Below, one piece after another: positions 1 through 5,369 of a stretch of 6,166 bases of DNA; positions within the stretch are counted from its first letter, which is position 1; every line of letters starts with the position of its first letter. Source of the stretch: Gammaproteobacteria bacterium. Its GTDB lineage: Bacteria; Pseudomonadota; Gammaproteobacteria; Steroidobacterales; Woeseiaceae. The notes beneath the pieces were generated by a model. It was not told the origin of the DNA. It worked only from the letters and a program-made list of their open reading frames with translations, and searched no databases. The translations under genes and the position numbers were made by a program. Location: NCBI GenBank assembly GCA_003645495.1, contig QNFK01000128.1, forward strand, positions 1 through 6,166. Reading direction: 5' to 3'.

Positions 1-1140
1 CAGCGATATCTGCGCATTGTCCGGGCTCTTTATGCCGCCTTTTCTGATGCCTTCTTTTATCGCTATGACGCACTCATCATATTGCCCGAGATTCAGATGT
101 GCGTTGCCGAGCCGCAGATTCAATTCACCCTCATCGCTGAGCTTAGCCGCCGCCTGTAGCGCAGGAACCGACTTCTCGTCTTCACTGGCGAGTGTCCATG
201 CCTGGGACAGGAGTCGATAATTCTTGGCATTTTTTTCCACCCTGCCGCTGGCCATTTCTTTTTCTATCAACATTCCGGCCTTGTACGGCACTTCATGCTG
301 CATATACAGCTGCGCCATGGTCAGGAACTCTGATTCACTTTCAAGCAAGCCTTGAGTGTGCGCTGCGTCGTAGGCACCCATCAGGTTATTGTCTTCCCCC
401 AATTCCGTATAAGCGCCTGCCAGCGAAAACCAGTAGCGTTTTTTCGGCCAGTTAACCAAAAGAATCTTCTGAATGTCACGAACCTTTTCGTAATTCTCCT
501 GCTGGAAATAGGCAAAATTCAAAAGAACATACCAATCTTCCTTCGCCGGCAGCTCACGCTTCGCGGCGACGGCAATGGCACTTTCGATCGGTTTCACCAT
601 GTCCGCATAACGATTGATCTGGTACAGGTTCTGAGCATAAAGAATATAAGGGTCGGAAGCAGGGTTGGTTTCCAGAACAAACCACTCATCGAGCAAGGTA
701 ATCGCCTGAGCGTACTTCTCCTCCATCGTCATCAGCTGCGCGAGCGTGTAGACGGTTTGTTTTCTGACCTGCAATTCCAGGCTCGGAATTTGCAGCATGC
801 GCTCGTAGGCGTCTATAGCTTGTGGAATATTCTCCAGGTTGTAGTTGACGAAACCGATGTAATTCAGCACGTTCTGTTGCTCATACTCGGTGATATTTTT
901 CTTGTTGAGGAGTGCATTAAGGATTTTCAATGCACCCTGATCGTCATCCTCATCGATCAATAACTGCGCTTTCTCAATTCGGTCGTAGACCTCTTTGCTT
1001 ACCGCCTGCGCTTGTTTCGTCTTTTGTTTCGAGGAACGCTCTTCATCCTCGTCCTGGGCCGCATAGGCTGGCCCCACGGCGAAGATTCCGCAAACCAGTG
1101 ACAAAATGATCCCGCTAATAAAACGGTTCTTGATGTTCAT
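1..1140 (-). CDS. Exported TPR-repeat protein of TonB2-type cluster, C-terminus cut off by window edge
   Basis: The frame is open from an ATG at 1140 down to base 1 with no stop, giving 380 residues. The protein continues beyond the left edge. Residues 1-27 look like a Sec signal peptide (MNIKNR, a hydrophobic stretch, then AYA before AQDEDEE), so the mature protein should be periplasmic. After a charged linker the chain is helical with TPR-like repeats, for example YNLENIPQAIDAYERML near residues 100-116, EEKYAQAITLLDEWF near 140-154, and a clear repeat LRLGNAHLNLGQYDECVIAIKEGI near 345-368. An AAGAAGGA ribosome site lies at 1151-1158, ten bases before the ATG. It is the last visible gene of the operon, 37 bases after tonB. 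TPR proteins are known at this place in TonB2-type clusters and are thought to act as periplasmic scaffolds, but the exact role is unknown. By memory of related proteins only a few dozen residues are missing. Confidence 0.87.
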   Translation of the reverse strand, partial: MNIKNRFISGIILSLVCGIFAVGPAYAAQDEDEERSSKQKTKQAQAVSKEVYDRIEKAQLLIDEDDDQGALKILNALLNKKNITEYEQQNVLNYIGFVNYNLENIPQAIDAYERMLQIPSLELQVRKQTVYTLAQLMTMEEKYAQAITLLDEWFVLETNPASDPYILYAQNLYQINRYADMVKPIESAIAVAAKRELPAKEDWYVLLNFAYFQQENYEKVRDIQKILLVNWPKKRYWFSLAGAYTELGEDNNLMGAYDAAHTQGLLESESEFLTMAQLYMQHEVPYKAGMLIEKEMASGRVEKNAKNYRLLSQAWTLASEDEKSVPALQAAAKLSDEGELNLRLGNAHLNLGQYDECVIAIKEGIRKGGIKSPDNAQISL

Positions 1141-1177
1141 ATCAATTTAATCCTTCTTAAAGTCCCGCTCTATCTGG

Positions 1178-1783
1178 TTATTCTTCAATCTGGAATGAGA
1201 TGCGCGTCTTGACGCCGTCTACCTCAACCGGCACGCCGTCCACCACCCGGGGTTTGTACTTGAACTTCAGCACGGCCCGTGTTGCAGCACGCTCAAACAA
1301 GCTGCTGGTGGAAAACAATACGATCGGATCTTTAACTGTTCCTGCCGTTGTCACCGTAAAGCTCATATCGACATATCCCTCGACCCCGCGCGACAATGCT
1401 CGAGCAGGATAAATCGGTGCGACGCGCACGATCGGCAGGTAATCGCCTTCCGCGATATTCATACCGCCAGGTCCACCAATATCTACATTCGCACTAACGA
1501 CCGGTGCCGGAATTTTGATGGTCGGCGCGTTCGGATCAACGTTGTCCATATCCTGCGGCGGTACCTCCGGTGGTACTTCTGGCGGCTTCTCCGGTTTATC
1601 CGGGGTCAGCTCCTCTGTATTAAGAGTCTCGTTTCGTTTGACGCGCACAAAATCCAGCATGTGACGCGTTCCTTCACTGCTCATGGCATCTTCTGCATGC
1701 TCAATCAACAAATGCATGACGAATATCAGCGTCAATGTAATAAAGCAGCCGACTGCGATAGAAAATACGTATCTAACTATCAT
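1178..1783 (-). CDS. tonB: TonB-family energy transducer (TonB2-like)
   Basis: This 201-residue protein passes energy from the ExbB/ExbD motor to outer-membrane TonB-dependent receptors. Residues 5-27 form one N-terminal membrane anchor (from YVFSIAVG to MHLLI), leaving the rest in the periplasm. His24 lies within this segment, as a histidine does in the anchor of classical TonB. Residues 61-87 are a short proline-rich linker with a tandem PPEV repeat. Residues 115-201 match the TonB C-terminal domain: YPARAL at 125-130, then GVEGYVDMSFTV, F163 and A166-A170, KYKPRVVDGVPVEV and a final RISFQIEE. The start is supported by AGGAG at 1792-1796, eight bases upstream, and by an in-frame TGA a short way upstream with no other ATG between. 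It is shorter than E. coli TonB (239 residues), mostly because of the short linker, as is usual for TonB2-type proteins. It lies 86 bases after the exbD stop. Confidence 0.93.
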   Translation of the reverse strand: MIVRYVFSIAVGCFITLTLIFVMHLLIEHAEDAMSSEGTRHMLDFVRVKRNETLNTEELTPDKPEKPPEVPPEVPPQDMDNVDPNAPTIKIPAPVVSANVDIGGPGGMNIAEGDYLPIVRVAPIYPARALSRGVEGYVDMSFTVTTAGTVKDPIVLFSTSSLFERAATRAVLKFKYKPRVVDGVPVEVDGVKTRISFQIEE

Positions 1784-1869
1784 ATCTCGCTCTCCTGAGC
1801 GGCTTGATCTGTTTCATCAGGAATCAGACGCCAAACACAGGGTTTGACCTCTTCGTCCCAATTCAATTC
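1784..1869 (-). other. exbD-tonB spacer that is open in the ExbD frame
   Basis: This is the longest gap between the cistrons of the operon (86 bases; the others are 3 to 37). Read on from the ExbD amber codon, the ExbD frame stays open for 29 codons, from ELNWDEEV to QAAQESEI, and stops at TGA 1780-1782. That TGA overlaps the tonB ATG (1781-1783) in an ATGA arrangement. The other two frames contain stops in this stretch. The hypothetical tail is strongly acidic and has two tryptophans. The tonB ribosome site (AGGAG, 1792-1796) is also here. It may simply be untranslated spacer. Confidence 0.5.
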
Positions 1870-2277
1870 CTAATTATTCGCCGCAAGCGAGATGTTATAT
1901 ACACCCGCCGCCCGCGCCGCATCCATCACTATTACAAGCGTCTCGTTAGTCGACTTCTTGTCGGCCTGGATGACGACAGAACCTTTTGGATTTTCCGCGT
2001 GCATGCGCTCAATGTTCGGCCGCACTGCCCGCGGGTCAATCATGCGACGGTCCATCCAAATCTCGTCATTTGAGCTGATCGCGATAAGAATATTTGCGTC
2101 GGCGACACTCTCTGCAGTCGGAGCGTCCGGTCTGTTGACATCAATTCCCGCCTCTTTAATAAACGATGCGGTTACGATGAAAAAGATAAGCATGATGAAT
2201 ACAACATCCAGCATCGGCGTGAGGTTGATTTCATTATCTTCATCTTCGATAACCAGTCCTGCATGTGATCTACGCAT
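1870..2277 (-). CDS. exbD: ExbD-family biopolymer transport protein
   Basis: This 135-residue inner-membrane protein is the proton-carrying partner of ExbB in the TonB motor. It has a short charged cytoplasmic N-terminus (residues 1-17), then the family signature INLTPMLDVVFIMLIFFIV starting at residue 17. Asp24 in PMLDV matches the essential membrane aspartate of E. coli ExbD (Asp25), so proton transfer should be intact. Residues about 41-135 form the periplasmic domain, with DEIWMD near 71-76, SVVIQADK near 100-107 and MDAARAAGVYNISLA near 118-132. Length and end are normal for the family. The ribosome site AAAGGG at 2286-2291 overlaps the exbB stop, so translation of the two genes is probably coupled. 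The stop is TAG at 1870-1872, followed by an unusually long open frame (see the spacer entry). Confidence 0.96.
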   Translation of the reverse strand: MRRSHAGLVIEDEDNEINLTPMLDVVFIMLIFFIVTASFIKEAGIDVNRPDAPTAESVADANILIAISSNDEIWMDRRMIDPRAVRPNIERMHAENPKGSVVIQADKKSTNETLVIVMDAARAAGVYNISLAANN

Positions 2278-2285
2278 CTAAATTA

Positions 2286-2291
2286 CCCTTT
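2286..2291 (-). promoter_or_regulatory. exbD ribosome binding site overlapping exbB stop
   Basis: The minus strand reads AAAGGG eight bases before the exbD ATG. Its first A residues belong to the TAA stop of exbB (2290-2292). Ribosomes finishing exbB therefore end on the exbD start signal, which would help keep the two channel subunits in balance. Confidence 0.7.
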
Positions 2292-2817
2292 AATGATCCA
2301 TCGTGAGTGAGTCCTCAAGGAACTCCACTTCACGAGCCGCACGGCGGCTAAGCAAAGTTATCAAGAGCACTCCGGAGAGCGCTCCCACCATTCCCGCCAT
2401 TGTCGGCACAGTCGCCTGAGAGACGCCTGCAGCCATTGCACGTACATTTCCTGAACCGGAAACCGCCATAACCCCGAACACCTGGATCATGCCGGTAACC
2501 GTACCCAGCAGACCCAGTAACGGGCACAACGCAACGAGCGTCGTAATCATGGGAATGAACTGGTTGGTCGCCATCGAGAATTGCGAAATCATGGACTCTC
2601 GAATTGCATGTGCATTCCACGACCTGCGTTCTGCTCGCGCCTCCCATTTATCATGAATTTCCGCGGACATCTTTTTCATCGGTGCCCGAAAATACATCAG
2701 TCGTTCGATGATCAACGCCCACATCAAAAATATCGTAAGCGCAATCCAGGTCAGTACCGTGCCACCCAGGGCCATAAAGTCGCGTATGGCCTCAAAACTG
2801 TCAGCTAGCCAAAGCAT
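2290..2817 (-). CDS. exbB: ExbB-family proton channel subunit (short, ExbB2-like)
   Basis: This 175-residue inner-membrane protein has the MotA/TolQ/ExbB fold and forms the channel around ExbD. Three membrane segments are visible: about residues 18-38 (from LGGTVLTWIAL to ALIIE), 88-113 (IPMITTLVALCPLLGLLGTV then TGMI) and 131-156 (VSQATVPTMAGMVGALSGVL then LITL). A charged cytoplasmic loop lies between the first two (residues 44-75). The second segment carries the family signature PLLGLLGTVTGM. By eye, Thr106 and Thr139 align with the two conserved pore threonines of E. coli ExbB (Thr148 and Thr181). It is shorter than E. coli ExbB (244 residues), which is normal for the second channel gene of TonB2-type clusters. 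AAGGAG at 2823-2828 sits five bases before the ATG and fixes the start. It follows the ttpC stop by 19 bases. Confidence 0.95.
   Translation of the reverse strand: MLWLADSFEAIRDFMALGGTVLTWIALTIFLMWALIIERLMYFRAPMKKMSAEIHDKWEARAERRSWNAHAIRESMISQFSMATNQFIPMITTLVALCPLLGLLGTVTGMIQVFGVMAVSGSGNVRAMAAGVSQATVPTMAGMVGALSGVLLITLLSRRAAREVEFLEDSLTMDH
2485..2523 (-). repeat. 39-base near-identical segment, exbB copy
   Basis: This stretch matches 3056-3094 in the ttpC-like gene at 36 of 39 bases, in the same orientation and reading frame. It encodes the PLLGLLGTVTGMI channel motif. Two of the three differences are silent and one changes Leu to Met. Confidence 0.85.
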
Positions 2818-2836
2818 TACTTCTCCTTAGAGGGCA

Positions 2837-4195
2837 TCAACCACTCTTCTCGGAATGCGTAGCAACGATGCCGGCACTCTGTGAATTGAGGATATTGATG
2901 ATTTTCTTACTCTGGCCACTAACCAGCGTGTGGATCAGTACCATCGGAATGGCCACGACCAGTCCAAGTACCGTTGTCATCAACGCCTGAGAAATACCGC
3001 CGGCCATCATCTTCGGATCGCCTGCACCGAATAATGTGATTACCTGGAAGGTCTTGATCATGCCGGTAACCGTGCCGAGCAGACCCATTAACGGTGCCAC
3101 TACGGAAATTACCTTGATAAACAACAAGCCCTTGGTCAGGTCCGGCATCTCTTTCAAGGCGGCCTCGCTAAGCTTCAACTCGACTGTTTCAGTATCAGCA
3201 TTCTTATTGGACTCATAAGCTGCAAGCACACGACCGAGCGGGTTATCCGTACTGGCTGTATCGCGTTTGAGCTGCGCACTAACCTTGCGGCTCGCAGTTG
3301 ACAATCCAATCCAGCGCCAGAATGCAATCAGCAAACCGAAGATACCAAGACCAATAATGCAATAACCGACTATTCCGCCCTGGTTGATGCGATCTTTGAT
3401 CGTCGGCGACTCGACCAGCAATGCCAGGATTCCACCACGCGTACCATCGAGACCAAACGCTACCGATCCACTGGTCGCAGCCATGATGTCCGCAGTCGAG
3501 TTTGTGTAACGGCCCTCCACCGGCTGCCGCTGCAATTCGCTGACAGAGCCTGTGGTGGCGTTGTGTTGCAGGTAACCATCCTCGAAGACAATATTGAATG
3601 CACCGACACGAACGATTGGTACGTTGAGAACTTCACCATCGGCCGTGGTCACTTCTTGAGTGAACTTAACCACTTTTCCGGTCTCGGTAACTTCACGTTG
3701 CAGTTCGAACCACAGGCGCTCAATTTCCTCGATCGAGGCCAGTGAACTCGCTCCTGCCATTTTGCCGCCCAGTTCGACCAGGAAATCTTCCCGATCTGGA
3801 TACTGGATATTAGTAAACGAAGTATTGAAACGACCCTGGGCATCACCGGCAACCGTCTGCAGAACACCGAACAACTCTTTCAGGGCACCCAGGCGCTCAT
3901 CAAGTGCGGCGCGTGCTGCCACGATTTTCGTCTGGTTATCTTCAAATAACTGCTCAAGCCGCTCGCTGTTGCGTTCCTGGCGTGACCTTTCGGCACGGGC
4001 CTGGTTCAGCAGGTTTTGCTGCTCATTACGAGATTGTGCAAAGCGTGCTTCACGCTGCCGCGCTTCCTGGTTGTCTCGTGCCTGACCGCGTTCGATCTGC
4101 TGCAGGAGTTCGTCCATGCTGCTGGCATCTTCCTGTGCCTGTACAGCGCCACCGCATATCAAGATGCTGGCAATAATTATAGTTAAACGTTTCAT
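2837..4195 (-). CDS. ttpC: TtpC-like MotA/TolQ/ExbB proton channel family protein with large periplasmic domain
   Basis: This 452-residue protein is a TtpC homologue by architecture and position. In Vibrio, TtpC is the additional inner-membrane protein needed for TonB2 function. Residues 1-20 look like a Sec signal peptide (MKRLTIII to AVQA, before QEDAS). Residues about 25-120 are rich in Glu, Gln, Arg and Ala and look like a long coiled coil. Residues 120-270 form the rest of the periplasmic domain. The ExbB-like part has membrane segments at about 275-298, 357-380 and 401-427. The second carries PLMGLLGTVTGMIKTF, and Thr375 and Thr408 align by eye with the pore threonines of ExbB. The start follows the DUF3450 stop by three bases (TGATCGATG). 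Its ribosome site, GGAG at 4205-4208, lies inside the end of the upstream gene, so the two are probably translationally coupled. No frame damage is seen. A lipoprotein signal around Cys14 is unlikely because ILIC is a poor lipobox. Confidence 0.93.
   Translation of the reverse strand: MKRLTIIIASILICGGAVQAQEDASSMDELLQQIERGQARDNQEARQREARFAQSRNEQQNLLNQARAERSRQERNSERLEQLFEDNQTKIVAARAALDERLGALKELFGVLQTVAGDAQGRFNTSFTNIQYPDREDFLVELGGKMAGASSLASIEEIERLWFELQREVTETGKVVKFTQEVTTADGEVLNVPIVRVGAFNIVFEDGYLQHNATTGSVSELQRQPVEGRYTNSTADIMAATSGSVAFGLDGTRGGILALLVESPTIKDRINQGGIVGYCIIGLGIFGLLIAFWRWIGLSTASRKVSAQLKRDTASTDNPLGRVLAAYESNKNADTETVELKLSEAALKEMPDLTKGLLFIKVISVVAPLMGLLGTVTGMIKTFQVITLFGAGDPKMMAGGISQALMTTVLGLVVAIPMVLIHTLVSGQSKKIINILNSQSAGIVATHSEKSG
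3056..3094 (-). repeat. 39-base near-identical segment, ttpC copy
   Basis: This is the partner of 2485-2523, in direct orientation and 571 bases away. It encodes PLMGLLGTVTGMI at the start of the conserved pore segment. Protein-level conservation explains part of the match, but most synonymous positions are also identical. Confidence 0.85.
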
Positions 4196-4198
4196 CGA

Positions 4199-4993
4199 TC
4201 AAGCTCCCCCTGCTGATTCTGGTGCAGACACAGGGAGCAAAATCAGCTCCGGCGCAATTAGCTGCCTTGCAACCCGGATCCCTTTACGAACCTCACTGCG
4301 ATGTTCATTGCCGAGGATTTCATAGGCACCCGTTTCTTTGTTATACCAACCGGTGATATTCGTATCATCCGACTGAAAATATAGTCCAATACGACCAACG
4401 CGCAGCATGTTGAACTCTCTGACCGCACCGCCAATATCCAGCGACTGCTTGTACCACTCGTTACTGGTGCCATAATCAAGCTCGATCTGATATGCCTCCA
4501 TTACCTTGCGGAATTTTTCAGCAACGCTGACATCGGAACGCTCCATGATGTCGCTAAGGTTGGCAATGCGCTTTTGGCGCTCATCCATCAGGAATGGAAT
4601 ATCCAACGCGATTGATTGTTTCAGTCCGTCAATCATTCGCTCCATCAACGGAAATATCTGACGGTTGATAACGTCCACCTGATCCATTGACAGGGCAATG
4701 TCATCAAGCGTAGCCGTTTGACCGTTAGTCTGAGCAGTCATTAAGCGGTTGTAGACGCGCAAACCATCAATCTCTTTATTGATAGCCCGATACTGGTCTG
4801 AAAGAGAACGAGTTCCCTCTACCACTTCGTTAATCCGCTCCTGAGAGGCCTGTGCCAGGTTAATCCGTTGTTGATCGGCCTGAAGAACCTGATCAACACT
4901 TACGGACTGCGCGAAGACGCTGCCAGCTAGTGCGACGACTGCCGCAGCAGCTGCAACTGTCATCGTCCGGCTGCTGTATTTGCACCGTTTCAT
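4199..4993 (-). CDS. DUF3450 family periplasmic coiled-coil protein
   Basis: This 264-residue protein is the first gene of the operon. Residues 1-28 look like a Sec signal peptide (MKRCKYSSR, an alanine-rich core, then SVFA before QSVSVDQ), so it should be periplasmic. Residues 30-85 are helical and probably coiled coil. The middle has the pattern I recognise from DUF3450: IFPLMERMIDGLKQSI near 113-128, DIPFLMDERQKRI near 131-143, then EKFRKVMEAYQIELDYG near 159-175. Near 196-218 come MLRVGRIGLYFQSDD and ITGWYN, which are also typical. These proteins regularly sit just before a TtpC-type gene, but their biochemical role is unknown. I infer that it works with the TtpC periplasmic domain, since both are periplasmic coiled-coil proteins made from coupled genes. 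The first ATG is chosen over Met11 because AAGGAG lies five bases before it and because it gives a complete signal peptide. Confidence 0.9.
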   Translation of the reverse strand: MKRCKYSSRTMTVAAAAAVVALAGSVFAQSVSVDQVLQADQQRINLAQASQERINEVVEGTRSLSDQYRAINKEIDGLRVYNRLMTAQTNGQTATLDDIALSMDQVDVINRQIFPLMERMIDGLKQSIALDIPFLMDERQKRIANLSDIMERSDVSVAEKFRKVMEAYQIELDYGTSNEWYKQSLDIGGAVREFNMLRVGRIGLYFQSDDTNITGWYNKETGAYEILGNEHRSEVRKGIRVARQLIAPELILLPVSAPESAGGA

Positions 4994-4998
4994 TGATA

Positions 4999-5004
4999 CT
5001 CCTT
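4999..5004 (-). promoter_or_regulatory. Ribosome binding site of the DUF3450 gene
   Basis: A consensus AAGGAG lies five bases before the ATG at 4993. It decides the start in favour of MKRCK and against the internal Met11. Confidence 0.8.
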
Positions 5005-5152
5005 AAATAGATCGAGTTTTAATAGTTATTGGATTTTGGGAGAGGGATGCGCAGCAATCATCGGATAATTCGTGAGACAACTTGCACAACAAACGAGTGG
5101 ACTGCGCCCTTGCGGATGCATTCCCCCTTGCGCTCGCGACCCTCTCCACTAT

Positions 5153-5162
5153 CGCCGCGGCG
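5153..5162. repeat. Perfect 10-base palindrome CGCCGCGGCG
   Basis: This GC-rich perfect palindrome sits in the otherwise mixed intergenic region, next to an A/T-rich stretch (5163-5200). It could be a protein binding site or chance. It has no loop, so it is not a good intrinsic terminator although a T-rich run follows on the plus strand. Confidence 0.35.
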
Positions 5163-5369
5163 TTTAATTTTAGTTTTGACCCTTTCGTTATAATAATTTG
5201 GACCACCGAACCAGCATTACTCCCCTGTGATACCGGTTTCTTTTATTCGGGTCCCGCCTTGTTGGGCAATAAGAATACCACATGCTTCATATATCGCCAG
5301 CATCACAACAACATAACGTATCGAGAGCACAGTTACGTATGAAATGGTGTTGTACCGCGGCCTGCACGG

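Larger units (their letters stand above)
4994..5369 (-). other. Intergenic region upstream of the TonB2-type operon, probable promoter region
   Basis: These 376 bases separate the end of the acyl-CoA dehydrogenase gene from the DUF3450 start. I see no convincing gene. The small open frames here (for example a GTG-started 67-codon frame on the minus strand, 5003-5206) lack a ribosome site and family features. The operon promoter is probably here, but no strong sigma-70 pair stands out. The best minus-strand candidates are TTGCCC (5264-5269) with AATAAA (5242-5247), and TTGTTG (5087-5092) with AATTAT (5065-5070), each with 16 bases between and both weak. A good TATAAT at 5189-5194 lies on the plus strand without a matching -35 box. 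I see no clear Fur box and no hairpin with a T-run that would end the dehydrogenase transcript. Confidence 0.5.

Noticed and set aside
352..963. 203-codon open frame on the plus strand
   Set aside because: It lies antisense inside the TPR gene. The minus-strand frame has a signal peptide, a ribosome site and TPR repeats, and the plus-strand product has no recognisable features.
1892..2281. 129-codon open frame on the plus strand covering almost all of exbD
   Set aside because: It is antisense to a clear ExbD gene with its full signature, and its product resembles nothing I know.
3660..4085. 141-codon open frame on the plus strand
   Set aside because: It is antisense to the Arg/Glu/Ala-rich coiled-coil part of ttpC, where the composition leaves the opposite strand open. 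The product is a Ser/Arg-rich low-complexity chain.
5153..5175. Palindrome plus T-rich run as an intrinsic terminator
   Set aside because: The palindrome has no loop, the following run is interrupted, and its direction would be plus while all genes here are on the minus strand.
5189..5194. Plus-strand TATAAT as a promoter
   Set aside because: TTGACC at 5176-5181 is only seven bases away, and no good -35 box lies at 16 to 18 bases. No plus-strand gene follows.
5003..5206. 67-codon GTG-started frame on the minus strand upstream of the DUF3450 gene
   Set aside because: There is no ribosome site before the GTG, no family feature is visible, and its stop falls within the ribosome site of the next gene.
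5195..5230. Minus-strand mini frame MLVRWSKLL after GGGGAG, as a leader peptide
   Set aside because: Only two bases separate the purine run from the ATG, and nine codons with no regulatory pattern are not enough to support a leader peptide.
5082..5342. 86-codon frame on the plus strand in the intergenic region
   Set aside because: No ribosome site or recognisable domain is visible, and codon use is not gene-like. The TATAAT at 5189-5194 lies inside the frame and not before it.
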